Source of the DNA: Hyphomicrobiaceae bacterium
GTDB taxonomy: Bacteria; Pseudomonadota; Alphaproteobacteria; Rhizobiales; Xanthobacteraceae
Assembly: GCA_021324465.1 (NCBI GenBank)
Contig: JAJPJB010000065.1
Coordinates: 47,392 to 111,391 of the forward strand
DNA length: 64,000 nucleotides
Direction: 5' to 3'
Shown one piece after another: positions 18,293 to 26,956 of the stretch. Position 1 is the first letter of the stretch. Every line of letters begins with the position of its first letter. Both the position numbers and the translations under genes were made by a program. The notes below the pieces were generated by a model, which saw nothing but the letters and a program-made list of their open reading frames with translations, had not been told where the DNA came from and did not search any database.

Positions 18293-19066
18293 ATGGAGAA
18301 TGCGCTTCTCATCGGCCTGTCGCGGCAGATGGCGCTCAGCCACGAACTCGACATCATCGCCAACAACGTCGCCAATATCGAAACCACCGGCTACAAGGCC
18401 GACAACGCAGTATTCGGCGATTATCTGATGCCGCGCGCCAGCGATCAGAATTTCAATGGCGCCGATCGGGTACTCAACTACGTCCAGGACCGCACCAGCT
18501 GGATCAATATGGCGCCGGGCGCGATTGAGCGCACCGGCAATCCGCTTGATGTCGCAATCGACGGCAACGCCTATCTCGTCGTGCAGACGCAGCGCGGCCA
18601 ACGCTATACGCGCAACGGCGCGCTGCAGATCAACAGCAACGGCCAGCTGGTGACCGACAATGGCGATCTGGTGCTCGGCCAAAATGGTCCGATCACCTTC
18701 CAAAACACCGATCATGACATCAATATCAGCGAGAGCGGCATCATCACCGTGCGCGAAGGCAACAGCACCATCGATGCGCCGCGCGGCACGCTGCAGCTGG
18801 CGAGCTTCGACAACCCGCAGGTGCTGCAGAAGGACGGCGGCTCGACTTTCATGGCGCCGGCCGGCGTCAACCCCAATCCGGCACCTGCCAATGCGCGCGT
18901 CGTGCAGGGCGAAATCGAAAAATCCAACGTGAACGGCGTCGCCGAGATATCGCGGCTGATCCAGATCACCCGCAGCTATACCGACATTGCCAATGTCTTG
19001 TCGCAGGAAAACGACCTGCGCCGCAATGCGCTGTCACAGCTGTCGCAGACGCCGACCACGTCATAG
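18293..19066 (+). CDS. flgF: Flagellar proximal rod protein FlgF
   Basis: FlgF is a periplasmic rod subunit. The 257-residue product starts MENALLIGLSRQMALSHEL and then has the rod/hook signature IIANNVANIETTGYKADN. The C-terminal helix (VAEISRLIQITRSYTDIANVL) is typical. ATG 18293 is favoured by AAAGGGGAG twelve bases upstream. The 43 extra residues of the longer frame (to 18164) overlap the sigma-54 promoter and cannot be real. It is first of flgF-flgG-flgA-flgH and was told apart from FlgG by its N terminus and gene order. Confidence 0.95.
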   Translation: MENALLIGLSRQMALSHELDIIANNVANIETTGYKADNAVFGDYLMPRASDQNFNGADRVLNYVQDRTSWINMAPGAIERTGNPLDVAIDGNAYLVVQTQRGQRYTRNGALQINSNGQLVTDNGDLVLGQNGPITFQNTDHDINISESGIITVREGNSTIDAPRGTLQLASFDNPQVLQKDGGSTFMAPAGVNPNPAPANARVVQGEIEKSNVNGVAEISRLIQITRSYTDIANVLSQENDLRRNALSQLSQTPTTS

Positions 19067-19131
19067 CGTCACGATCGGTGTCGTGTTCGATGCTTGCATC
19101 TGGGGCTTGAGTTTGAGGGGACGGTAAAAAA

Positions 19132-19920
19132 ATGCGTGCGCTCGATACCGCTGCGACCGGCATGGCAGCCATGGACCTTCAGGTCCAGGTCATCGCCGGC
19201 AACATCGCCAATATGAGCACGACCGGCTTCAAGAGCCAGCGCGCCGAATTCCAGGATCTGATCTACGAACATGTCCAGCGCATCGGCGCGCAAGCATCGG
19301 ACCAGGGCAATATCCTGCCGGTCGGCATCGAGCTCGGCTCGGGCGTGAAGACCGTCGGCACGCCGCGGCTGATGACGCAGGGCTCGCTGCTGCAGACCGG
19401 CAACAGCCTCGATGTCGCCATCCAGGGCGACGGCTGGTTCAAGATTCAGATGCCCGACGGGACTTTCAGCTATACCCGCGACGGCTCGTTCCAGCAGGAC
19501 GCACAGGGCCGCATCGTCACCGCCGGCGGCTATGTCGTTCAGCCAACCATCACGATACCGCAGAACGCAACCGGACTGACCATCAACAATCAGGGCCAGG
19601 TGTCGGTGACACTGCCGGGCTCGACCAGTTCGACCATCCTCGGCCAGTTTGTCATCACCCGCTTTAGCAACAATGCCGGCCTGATGGCGCAAGGCAGCAA
19701 CCTGTTCACGGCGACGCCCGCTTCCGGCACGCCGCAGGACGGGCTCGCCGGAACCGACGGCGCAGGCACGCTGCAACAGGGCTTCCTCGAACAGTCCAAC
19801 GTGGAAGCGGTAACCGAAATCTCCAATCTGATCGCCGCGCAACGCGCCTATGAAATGAACTCCAAGGTCATTACTGCGGCTGACGAAATGCTGCAGACGA
19901 CCGCACAATTGATGCGCTGA
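19132..19920 (+). CDS. flgG: Flagellar distal rod protein FlgG
   Basis: FlgG builds the distal rod that crosses the peptidoglycan and outer membrane. The 262 residues match the near-universal FlgG length. It begins MRALDTAATGMAAMDLQVQVIAGNIANMSTTGFK, the FlgG version of the rod signature. It ends QRAYEMNSKVITAADEMLQTTAQL, which is almost diagnostic. It lies 65 bp after flgF and 14 bp before flgA. Confidence 0.98.
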   Translation: MRALDTAATGMAAMDLQVQVIAGNIANMSTTGFKSQRAEFQDLIYEHVQRIGAQASDQGNILPVGIELGSGVKTVGTPRLMTQGSLLQTGNSLDVAIQGDGWFKIQMPDGTFSYTRDGSFQQDAQGRIVTAGGYVVQPTITIPQNATGLTINNQGQVSVTLPGSTSSTILGQFVITRFSNNAGLMAQGSNLFTATPASGTPQDGLAGTDGAGTLQQGFLEQSNVEAVTEISNLIAAQRAYEMNSKVITAADEMLQTTAQLMR

Positions 19921-19934
19921 GAAAGGTTCGGACC

Positions 19935-20939
19935 ATGATGCGCCCGGTATCGGCAACAATCGCCCTGTTCTTTGCGCTCGTTTGCGTTTCCGCGCCCTGC
20001 GGCGTCGCCTCGGCGCAAAGCGCCCCGCCCCCGCCCGCGCTGCGCGCAAGCGCCACTGTGACGAGCGAGGTGGTGCGCATCGGCGACCTCGTCGAGAATG
20101 CCGGCCCGGTCGCCGATATTCCGATCTTTCGTTCGCCCGATCTCGGCACGACCGGCGCGGTTTCAACCGACCGCATTGTCGAGGCGATCCGGCCGCATCA
20201 GCTGATCGGCATCGATACGCGCGGCTTGGCGCAGGTGATGGTGACGCGCGCGAGCCGCGCCATCGCACCCGATGAGATTTCCGCACGGATCGCCAAGGCG
20301 TTGGCCGGACAATTCGGCTTCGGTGACGCCCGCAATATTCAGCTCAATTTTGATCGCGAGGTCCGCATGCTGCAAGTCGAGCCGGACGCCACCGGTGAAC
20401 TGCAGGTGCTATCGCTGTCCTACGATCCGCGCAGTGCCCGCTTCGACGTGAGCCTCGGCCTGCCGTCCAGCGCCGAAATGCGCCGCCAGGCGCCCCATTA
20501 CACCGGCACCGCCATTGCCACCATCGATGCGCTCGCGGTCAACCATCCGATCGAGCGCGGCCAGGTGATCAAGGCCTCTGACATCGTCGTACTGCGGCGG
20601 CCCAAGGCAGACTTGACGGCGATCACAGACATGAACGCGGTGGTGGGCCTTGCGGCGCGGCGCGCGTTGCAGCCCAATCGCCCGCTCGCCGCAAACGACC
20701 TGATGAAGCCCGAGATCGTTGCCCGCAACGACACTGTCACGCTGGTTTATCAGGTGCCCGGCGTGACGCTGACGTTGCGCGGCCAGGCACAGGAAGCGGG
20801 GGCGCTCGGCGACACGATCAGCGTGCTCAATGTGGAATCCAAGCGCGTTGTGCAGGCGGTGGTATCCGGGCCGGATCGCGTGACGGTCAGTCCCGTTGCG
20901 ACGCGTCTGGTCGACAATGCGACGGCGACGCCCCAGTAA
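19935..20939 (+). CDS. flgA: Flagella basal body P-ring formation protein FlgA
   Basis: FlgA is the periplasmic chaperone for P-ring assembly by FlgI. The 334-residue product has a signal peptide (hydrophobic IALFFALVCVSAPCGVASA). Its C-terminal SAF-type domain contains VNHPIERGQVIKASDIVVL and RRALQPNRPLAANDLM, the FlgA hallmark. The longer N-terminal half is typical of alphaproteobacterial FlgA. GAAAGG lies eight bases before the ATG. The gene is coupled closely to flgG upstream and flgH downstream. Confidence 0.95.
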   Translation: MMRPVSATIALFFALVCVSAPCGVASAQSAPPPPALRASATVTSEVVRIGDLVENAGPVADIPIFRSPDLGTTGAVSTDRIVEAIRPHQLIGIDTRGLAQVMVTRASRAIAPDEISARIAKALAGQFGFGDARNIQLNFDREVRMLQVEPDATGELQVLSLSYDPRSARFDVSLGLPSSAEMRRQAPHYTGTAIATIDALAVNHPIERGQVIKASDIVVLRRPKADLTAITDMNAVVGLAARRALQPNRPLAANDLMKPEIVARNDTVTLVYQVPGVTLTLRGQAQEAGALGDTISVLNVESKRVVQAVVSGPDRVTVSPVATRLVDNATATPQ

Positions 20940-20964
20940 GTTGTGGGAGTGAAAGGTTGGTAAA

Positions 20965-21714
20965 ATGTCGAAACGCGTTCTGCTGCTGCGTTGTGCACTG
21001 TTGTCATCGGTTGCCACGTTCACGGCGAGCTGTTCGGCGATCGACAAATTGGCCCTGATCGGCCAGGAACCGCCGCTGTCGCCGGTGAGCAATCCGACCA
21101 CGGAGCCGGGCTATAAGCCGGTGCAGATGCCGATGCCGACGCCGCAGCCGGTGACGTTCAATCCGAACTCGCTGTGGCGCAACGGTTCACGCGCCTTCTT
21201 CAAGGACCAGCGCGCGCATCAGGTCGGCGACATTCTTACTGTGCGGGTCAATGTCAACGACACGGCGCAATTCCAGGATCAGACGCAGGTCAGTCGCACC
21301 GCGACACAAGACAATGAAATTACCAATTTTCTCGGCGCCCAGCGGCTCAACAATCCAGCCAAGGCGCTGTTGCCCGGGGCGATCATCACGGCCGACAGCA
21401 ACTCGCAAAGCAATGCCAACGGCTCAATCAACCGCACCGATCAGCTGGTGACCAATGTGGCAGCCGTGGTGACGCAGCTGTTACCCAACGGCAATATGGT
21501 GATCGAAGGCAAGCAGGAAATCCGGCTCAATTCGGAAATGCGCATCCTCCTCGTCGCCGGCGTGGTACGTCCGGAGGACATCGAGAGCGACAATACGATC
21601 GATCTGCCCAAAGTGGCCGAGGCCCGCGTTGCCTATGGCGGCAAGGGCACACTATCCAGCATTCAGCCGCCGCCATGGGGCAATCAGGCAGCTAACATCA
21701 TCTTGCCGTTCTGA
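20965..21714 (+). CDS. flgH: Flagellar L-ring lipoprotein FlgH
   Basis: FlgH forms the outer-membrane L-ring bushing. The 249-residue precursor has a lipoprotein signal with the lipobox region TFTASC (Cys near residue 20). The FlgH core is plain: LWRNGSRAFFKDQRAHQVGDILTV and VAAVVTQLLPNGNMVIEGKQE, ending VRPEDIESDNTIDLPKVAEARVAYGGKG. It is last of flgF-flgG-flgA-flgH. The following gene is convergent, only 46 bp away, and no strong terminator hairpin is visible between them. Confidence 0.97.
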   Translation: MSKRVLLLRCALLSSVATFTASCSAIDKLALIGQEPPLSPVSNPTTEPGYKPVQMPMPTPQPVTFNPNSLWRNGSRAFFKDQRAHQVGDILTVRVNVNDTAQFQDQTQVSRTATQDNEITNFLGAQRLNNPAKALLPGAIITADSNSQSNANGSINRTDQLVTNVAAVVTQLLPNGNMVIEGKQEIRLNSEMRILLVAGVVRPEDIESDNTIDLPKVAEARVAYGGKGTLSSIQPPPWGNQAANIILPF

Positions 21715-21760
21715 TCGGCTGTCAGAGGTTAACAAGCGGAAGGAACAGTCGCAGCACTGA

Positions 21761-23482
21761 TCACTGCTTACCGACCCATCGGTTACTGAGCTCCCCGGGA
21801 TCGGCGTGGCGCGCAGCGGCGATCCTGACCCAAGCGGCCTCCGGCGCTCCCCGCCGGGGGCCGCACTCGTTCTGATCCTCATGGGCGATCTTATCCGACC
21901 ATCCGTGCAATCTGGCGCGAAGCTCCACCGTCAGCGCTTCCACCGGGCCACTCCAATCGTCAAAGCTCGTCTGCCGGAACAGATGCGCGGTCGGATACCA
22001 AGGGCTGTCTTGCCGCTCCCGCAACCAGCGGAAATCCGCGCCGAGCGGCAACAGCAGCAACAATGGCTTGCCCATGGCGCCGGCCAGATGCGCCACCGCG
22101 CTGTCGATCGAGACCACGGCGTCCAGACTTGCGATCACCGCCGCCGTATCGGCGAAATCGGCAAAGCCGCGTTCAAGCACGCATAGATTTGGCAGGCTCC
22201 GCAAGGTGTCGCCATCGTCATCGCGGACCTTGTGCTGCAGCGAAATGAAGTCGAGATCCGCAAGATCAAGCAATGGCGCGAGCGTCTTGAGGCGCATCGA
22301 GCGATTGAGATCATTGTCGTGTGCGGGGTCGCCGGCCCACGCCACACCGACGCGCGGTCGCCCGTGCGGCATGAGCCTGCGCCAGCGCTGAATGTCTGCT
22401 GGCTTTGCCTCGATATAGGGCACGGCAGCCGGAATGGTTGCCAGCTCCGTGCCGAAGGCGAGCGGCAGGCTGAGCAACGGGCAATGCAGGTCGAATGGCG
22501 GCAGCGGCTCGCCGCGCCCGATCACGGCATCGACGCCCCGCATTTTTGACAAAAGGCGAACCAATTCGCGCTGAACCTCCAGGATCACGCGACCGCCGCG
22601 TTCAGCCACAAGGGGCGCATAGCGCACGAACTGGATGGTGTCGCCGAAACCCTGCTCGGCGTGCAGCAAAATCGTTTTGCCTTCAAGCGAGCCTTTTCCG
22701 AGCCAGAGCGGCGCGAGGAAATCCCGGCGCTGCGTCGAGAGAAGCTTGCCTTGCCAGCGCGATTCATAGGCGCGCCAGCCGCCGGCAAAATCGCCAAGCG
22801 CCAAACGCAAGAGGCTCTCGACAAAGCGCGCTTGCGCAAAATCCGGCCTGGTCGCGAGCGCGCGGCTGACACTCACCAGCGCTTCCCGCGTGCGATCGAC
22901 CTTGCGCAACGCGATGGCGCGATTGGTCAACAGCCCCGCATTGTCCGGCACGATCGCCAGCGCTCGATCATAAATCGCAAGCGCCTCGACCGGGCGATTG
23001 AGCTTGAGCAGCGCATTGCCGTAGTTGCCAAGCGCATCGAGATGATCTGGAGCGGCGGCCAGCGCGCGCTGAAAAGTATCCAGTGCCGCGCCGGCGCGAC
23101 CGATTTCGAGCAAGACCACGCCGCGCCCATTGAGAAGCTCCGCGTCATCCGGTGCCAGGCGAAGCCCCTCCTCGAAGCTTCTCAGCGCGTCCGCAAAGCG
23201 GTGCAGACCATAAAAAACGACGCCGAGGCTGGAAAACCCGTCGGCGCGAAACGGATCAGTCGCCAATGCGCGCTGCAGCAGCACCAGCGCGGTGTCGAGC
23301 CGGCCGCAGTCGCAATGCAGGCGGCCGAGGCCGTGCAGTGCGTCAAAGTTTTCCGGCTCATGAGCCAGAACTGCAGCGTAGAGCTTGCTCGCTTTGCCAA
23401 GCTCGCCGTCCGCATAGGCGCGCTGCGCCCGCCTCAGCAGGCGCGAGGAATTTGGCGAGCGTCGCGGAGACCCGTGCGGCAT
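21761..23482 (-). CDS. TPR-glycosyltransferase (FlmG-like) 1
   Basis: This 573-residue two-part protein has about six 34-residue TPR units (residues 14-245), then a GT-B-like domain related to heptosyltransferase-type enzymes. Signature pieces of that domain are EQGFGDTIQFVRYAPLV, VGVAWAGDPAH and DSAVAHLAGAMGKP. Caulobacter FlmG has this layout; its TPR part binds flagellin and its GT part attaches the sugar. Flagellin glycosylation is therefore a reasonable guess, but donor and acceptor are unknown. The C terminus carries about 45 residues beyond the end of its two paralogues here, rich in Arg/Ala/Glu, perhaps from loss of an earlier stop. Convergent with flgH. Confidence 0.85.
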   Translation of the reverse strand: MPHGSPRRSPNSSRLLRRAQRAYADGELGKASKLYAAVLAHEPENFDALHGLGRLHCDCGRLDTALVLLQRALATDPFRADGFSSLGVVFYGLHRFADALRSFEEGLRLAPDDAELLNGRGVVLLEIGRAGAALDTFQRALAAAPDHLDALGNYGNALLKLNRPVEALAIYDRALAIVPDNAGLLTNRAIALRKVDRTREALVSVSRALATRPDFAQARFVESLLRLALGDFAGGWRAYESRWQGKLLSTQRRDFLAPLWLGKGSLEGKTILLHAEQGFGDTIQFVRYAPLVAERGGRVILEVQRELVRLLSKMRGVDAVIGRGEPLPPFDLHCPLLSLPLAFGTELATIPAAVPYIEAKPADIQRWRRLMPHGRPRVGVAWAGDPAHDNDLNRSMRLKTLAPLLDLADLDFISLQHKVRDDDGDTLRSLPNLCVLERGFADFADTAAVIASLDAVVSIDSAVAHLAGAMGKPLLLLLPLGADFRWLRERQDSPWYPTAHLFRQTSFDDWSGPVEALTVELRARLHGWSDKIAHEDQNECGPRRGAPEAAWVRIAAARHADPGELSNRWVGKQ

Positions 23483-23533
23483 GGCGCCAGGAAGGAACGC
23501 GAAAATCCGGACGCGGCTCCGCCGGCCCGTTCC

Positions 23534-23548
23534 TTAACGAGCGGTAAG
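23534..23548. promoter_or_regulatory. Degenerate CtrA-type site upstream of TPR-glycosyltransferase 1
   Basis: TTAACGAGCGGTAAG fits TTAA-N7-TTAA with two mismatches in the second half. It lies 52 bp upstream of the TPR-glycosyltransferase start. It is listed because similar sites precede other genes of this locus; alone it would not be significant. Confidence 0.3.
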
Positions 23549-23568
23549 GGCTTTTGGTAAATGAAATC

Positions 23569-23958
23569 TTAAGCAGCCGGCTTAAAGCTCGGCCCCCGTT
23601 GCAGGGCGTCGAGCCGCTTCTGCAGGGCAGCTACGAATTGTTCCAGTTTGGCCACTCTCTCGGCCAGGGCCTTTTCCGTTTCGCCGGCTTCGCCCGGACG
23701 AGGCTGCGCGTCGACCTGCCAGGTCAGGCCGATATTGTTGCCCCGGCGCCATTTCACCCGGGCCTGAAAATACTCGTCCTTGTTCGGAAGATAGAGCTCG
23801 AAATTGTCCGGCAGCGTGACGTTCTCGGAAAACTCGATGCGACAGCCTTTGTCGGTCACGTCACGGACAATGCATTCCATGCTGGCCAGGCGATTGTTGA
23901 AATAAATGCGGCCCTTGATGAAAGTCTTGTGGCGCGGTGATGCGCGGCGATCGACCAT
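23569..23958 (-). CDS. PilZ-domain protein
   Basis: This 129-residue single-domain PilZ protein is a probable cyclic-di-GMP receptor. The binding motifs are visible: RRASPRHKTF near the N terminus (RxxxR type) and VTDKGCRIEF, a slightly altered D/NxSxxG-like loop in which G is kept and the Ser position is a Lys-Gly-Cys run. That change could weaken ligand binding. A C-terminal coiled coil (EKALAERVAKLEQFVAALQKRLDAL written in part: LAERVAKLEQFVAAL) follows. ATG 23958 is fixed by the strong ribosome site GGAGGAGGCGAGG. The GGDEF-EAL enzyme at 12103 is an obvious potential partner. Confidence 0.85.
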   Translation of the reverse strand: MVDRRASPRHKTFIKGRIYFNNRLASMECIVRDVTDKGCRIEFSENVTLPDNFELYLPNKDEYFQARVKWRRGNNIGLTWQVDAQPRPGEAGETEKALAERVAKLEQFVAALQKRLDALQRGPSFKPAA

Positions 23959-24150
23959 TGCCTCGCCTCCTCCATGACGAAATATGTCTGAACTAAACGC
24001 TTGGCGCGGCAAAACGCCATTGCGCAAGATCGACCGCTGCGGGTGAGATTAGGGCGAAGGTTTAGAAAAACTGAAACGTCGGGCGGCAAATTGCATGCGA
24101 AGCGGCAATACCGGGGCCCGCGCCGCTGCGGACGCCGGCACTGAGCAATG

Positions 24151-24639
24151 TCATTCGTCGCGATAAACGCGCTCGCGCCGCTCATGGCGCTCTTGCGCCT
24201 CGATCGAAAGCGTGGCGATCGGCCGCGCCTCAAGTCGCTTGAGCGTGATCGGCTCGCCGGTTTCCTCGCAATAGCCGTAAGTCCCGTCCTCGATCCGCTG
24301 CAGGGCGGCGTCGATCTTGGCAATGAGCTTGCGCTGGCGATCGCGGGCGCGCAACTCGATGGCGCGATCGGTCTCCGAGGAAGCACGATCGGCAAGATCG
24401 GGATGATTCTGGCTTTCATCCTGCAGATGCTGCAGCGTTTCTTTGGCCTCCTTGAGAATGTCCTCCCGCCAATTCAAGAGCTTTTGGCGAAAATATTCGC
24501 GCTGGCGGTCGTTCATGAACGGCTCTTTGTCACTCGGCCGGTATTCCTTGTCTTCGGCGTTGCTGTTCGCCGCTTCGGCCTTACCGTTCTTTTGTGGCGT
24601 CTCGGCAGTTGGAGCGTTTTTGCCCTTGAACCATCGCAT
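24151..24639 (-). CDS. dksA: DksA/TraR-family regulator lacking most zinc cysteines
   Basis: DksA binds the RNA polymerase secondary channel and works with ppGpp on stable-RNA and amino-acid promoters. The 162-residue product has a charged N-terminal extension, the coiled-coil domain (MNDRQREYFRQKLLNWREDI onward) with DxxDxA-like acidic tip residues (DLADRASSETDRA), and a C-terminal finger region. Of the four zinc cysteines of E. coli DksA only the first remains (YGYCEETGEPI); the others are T, S and A. It thus resembles zinc-independent DksA2 types. ATG 24639 follows GGGAG by nine bases. The DksA2-like assignment is an inference. Confidence 0.88.
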   Translation of the reverse strand: MRWFKGKNAPTAETPQKNGKAEAANSNAEDKEYRPSDKEPFMNDRQREYFRQKLLNWREDILKEAKETLQHLQDESQNHPDLADRASSETDRAIELRARDRQRKLIAKIDAALQRIEDGTYGYCEETGEPITLKRLEARPIATLSIEAQERHERRERVYRDE

Positions 24640-24857
24640 CTGCGTCAACTCCCACCCAACGCAAGCGAGACCCCCTCGCGCGGCGGCTTATATCCAGACT
24701 CCATGACAGTGACAACAAGGATCATCAAACCCGGCCAGGGCGGGATTTGGACCTTGTTTACAGGCGCTTATGTCGGTTTCAGGGCATGAACAAAGTGGCC
24801 CTGAACGGGCCGCCGGAAGCCTATTCGGCCGATGAAAATGGGAAAAAATACGCGAAT

Positions 24858-25268
24858 CTAGGACATGCCGGCCTTGGCCAATTCGACGCCGACGCGCAGA
24901 TCGATCTCCGCCAGCAACTGGTCCAGCCGCGCGTCGCCGGAAGATTCCTGCAGATCGGCCGCCGCGGCTTTGAGCCGCAACATGGTGCCTCGATCGAGGG
25001 TGCCGGCCAGGAGCCCAATTTTGAGCTCATCGAGAGCGGCCAGCGCCCGACGGCCATATTTGACCGCGCGCCGGCGACGCTCGCCCGGATCTTGGACGCC
25101 TTGCAGCGCGATGAGGGCGTCGATACCGCCCAAAGTGCGCAATGCGACCGCGGCGTTCTGGGCCTGCGGTGCCTCGGTCTGGCCGAGTGAGAAGGTGCCG
25201 CCCGACGTCGGTCGCGCGACATTCGGGGCGACGGCAAGCGATGTGCGGTTCGGTCCATAGACGCGCAT
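24858..25268 (-). CDS. fliX: Flagellar assembly regulator FliX
   Basis: FliX is an alphaproteobacterial regulator. In Caulobacter it couples basal-body assembly to the sigma-54 activator FlbD. The 136-residue product starts MRVYGPNRTS and contains the family core GGTFSL near residue 23 and a C-terminal helical half (LDQLLAEIDLRVGVELAKAG). It is divergent from flgI, exactly as in Caulobacter. The ATG lies four bases after a TATAAT sequence on the same strand, so the mRNA may be leaderless or nearly so. No ribosome site is visible. Confidence 0.92.
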   Translation of the reverse strand: MRVYGPNRTSLAVAPNVARPTSGGTFSLGQTEAPQAQNAAVALRTLGGIDALIALQGVQDPGERRRRAVKYGRRALAALDELKIGLLAGTLDRGTMLRLKAAAADLQESSGDARLDQLLAEIDLRVGVELAKAGMS

Positions 25269-25270
25269 AG

Positions 25271-25299
25271 CAATTATAAGGTGAGCCGATCATGGTTAA
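25271..25299 (-). promoter_or_regulatory. CtrA-activated-type promoter of fliX
   Basis: Read on the minus strand, TTAACCAT (25292-25299) is followed 17 bases after its TTAA by a perfect TATAAT (25271-25276), four bases before the fliX ATG. A CtrA half-site sitting at the -35 position, 17 bp from the -10, is the classic layout of a CtrA-activated promoter. The upstream TTAA half is degenerate (TTTA at the N7 spacing, 25307-25310). Confidence 0.65.
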
Positions 25300-25427
25300 T
25301 GGCGGGTAAAAACGGCCCGGCAAGAATTGCCTGCAACCGGCAAGGGATGCTCCGCGGCCCGTTCGGCGCGACCGCGAAGGCGACGGGAAAATCCCTTTAT
25401 TTCAATGATTTCAGCGCCCCGCCTGGC

Positions 25428-25443
25428 TGGCACACAACTCGCA
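25428..25443 (+). promoter_or_regulatory. Sigma-54 promoter of flgI
   Basis: TGGCACACAACTCGCA has GG and GC ten bases apart and matches TGGCAC at -24, with TCGC in place of TTGC at -12. It ends 35 bp before the flgI ATG and drives flgI-flgJ'-flgN-like. It parallels the flgF and flgE promoters. Confidence 0.72.
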
Positions 25444-25478
25444 TCGGCACTGCCGTCCGGCCTCTTGGGGAGCAAGAG

Positions 25479-26588
25479 ATGAAGGGGACTGTTCGAACAG
25501 CGCTCGCTGCGCTGCTTACATTTGCCTGCGCCGCTTCGCCGGCGGGCGCCACCTCGCGCATAAAGGACCTCGCCAATATCGAAGGCGTGCGGCAGAACCA
25601 GCTGATCGGATATGGCTTGGTGGTCGGCCTCAACGGAACCGGCGACACGCTCAACAATACGCCTTTCACCAAGCAGTCGCTGCAGGCGATGCTGGAACGG
25701 CTCGGCGTCAATATTCGCGGCCAGACCATTCGCACCGGTAACGTCGCCGCGGTGATGGTCACAGCCAATTTGCCGCCCTTCGCCACGCAAGGCACGCGCA
25801 TCGACGTGACCGCGTCCGCCATGGGCGACGCCAAGAGCCTTGAAGGCGGTACGCTTCTGGTCACCCCGCTCCTTGGCGCCGACGGCAATGTCTATGCGGT
25901 GGCGCAGGGCTCGCTTGCGGTCGGCGGTTTCCAGGCGCAAGGCCAAGCTGCCAGCATCACGCGCGGCGTGCCGACCGTCGGGCGGCTGCCCAACGGCGCT
26001 ATCATCGAGCGCGAGATCGAATTTGCGCTCAACAGCGTCGGCCAGTTGCGACTGGCCTTGCGCAATGCCGATTTCACCACCGCCAAGCGCATCGCGGTCG
26101 CCATCAACGATTATATCGGCGCTCCGGTCGCCGAGCCGCTCGATCCGTCGACCGTGCAGCTGACGCTGCCGAAGAAATTCCCGCAGAACGTCGTCGCCAT
26201 GCTCACCGAGATCGAGCAATTGCAGGTCGAGCCGGACGAAGCGGCCAAGATCGTGATCGACGAGCGCTCCGGCGTGATTGTCATCGGCCGTGATGTGCGC
26301 GTCTCCACCGTTGCGGTCGCGCAAGGCAATCTCACCGTGACGATTTCCGAAACCCCGCAGGTCAGCCAGCCGGCGCCGCTGTCGCGCGGTCGCACCGTGG
26401 TGGTGCCGCGCACCCAGGTCGGCGTGCAGGAGGAAGGCAAGCGGCTTGCCATGCTGCAGGAAGGGGTGTCGCTGCAGCAGGTGGTCGACGGGCTCAATGC
26501 GCTCGGCATCGGCCCGCGCGATCTCATCACCATCCTGCAGGCGATCAAGGCCGCCGGCGCCATCCAGGCCGACATCGAGGTGATGTGA
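25479..26588 (+). CDS. flgI: Flagellar P-ring protein FlgI
   Basis: FlgI is the periplasmic P-ring subunit. From ATG 25479 the precursor is 369 residues, the standard length, with a signal peptide (VRTALAALLTFACAASPAGA) cleaved before TSRIKDLANIEG. The hallmark NQLIGYGLVVGLNGTGD is at about residues 38-54, and the tail GIGPRDLITILQAIKAAGAI is typical. GGGGAGCAAGAG precedes this ATG. The longer frame back to 25281 runs through the sigma-54 promoter and was rejected. Its stop overlaps the next start (TGATG). Confidence 0.98.
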   Translation: MKGTVRTALAALLTFACAASPAGATSRIKDLANIEGVRQNQLIGYGLVVGLNGTGDTLNNTPFTKQSLQAMLERLGVNIRGQTIRTGNVAAVMVTANLPPFATQGTRIDVTASAMGDAKSLEGGTLLVTPLLGADGNVYAVAQGSLAVGGFQAQGQAASITRGVPTVGRLPNGAIIEREIEFALNSVGQLRLALRNADFTTAKRIAVAINDYIGAPVAEPLDPSTVQLTLPKKFPQNVVAMLTEIEQLQVEPDEAAKIVIDERSGVIVIGRDVRVSTVAVAQGNLTVTISETPQVSQPAPLSRGRTVVVPRTQVGVQEEGKRLAMLQEGVSLQQVVDGLNALGIGPRDLITILQAIKAAGAIQADIEVM

Positions 26589-26956
26589 TGGCAAGCCTGA
26601 ACTCAGTGGATTTGAGCGCCCCGCTGTCGTCGTTCGGCAATGCCACGAGCGCGCAGGCGCTGTCGGCGCTGAAGGCCAAGGGCAAGGCGAAGGATGCGGC
26701 GCAGAATTTCGAGGCCATGTTCCTGAGCAACATGTTTCAGCAGATGTTCACGGATATCGACGGCGACGGCCCCTTCGGCGGCGCTGGCGCGCTGAAAATC
26801 TGGCGCTCGTTCATGACCGATCAATATGCCAAGGCCTTCGCCAAGGCCGGCGGCATCGGGCTCGCGCCCAAGGTTTACGACACGCTGCTCAAGCAGCAGG
26901 GCATGGCCAAGCAGGGAACCGGGAAGGTGCAAGCCGACGGGTTGACCACGTCATGA
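26588..26956 (+). CDS. Rod-binding protein (FlgJ N-terminal domain only)
   Basis: This 122-residue protein corresponds to the N-terminal rod-binding domain of FlgJ, which caps rod assembly. The family core is AKDAAQNFEAMFLSNMFQQMF, then FGGAGALKIWRSFMTDQYAKA. The C-terminal muramidase of enterobacterial FlgJ is absent, as usual in alphaproteobacteria, where a separate enzyme opens the wall. ATG 26588 overlaps the flgI stop and is preferred to the in-frame GTG one codon earlier. Its own stop overlaps the next gene (ATGA). Confidence 0.9.
   Translation: MASLNSVDLSAPLSSFGNATSAQALSALKAKGKAKDAAQNFEAMFLSNMFQQMFTDIDGDGPFGGAGALKIWRSFMTDQYAKAFAKAGGIGLAPKVYDTLLKQQGMAKQGTGKVQADGLTTS

Noticed and set aside
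25296..26594. 432-residue minus-strand open frame
   Set aside because: It is antisense to flgI, which has clear family motifs, and has an implausible His/Asp/Arg composition.
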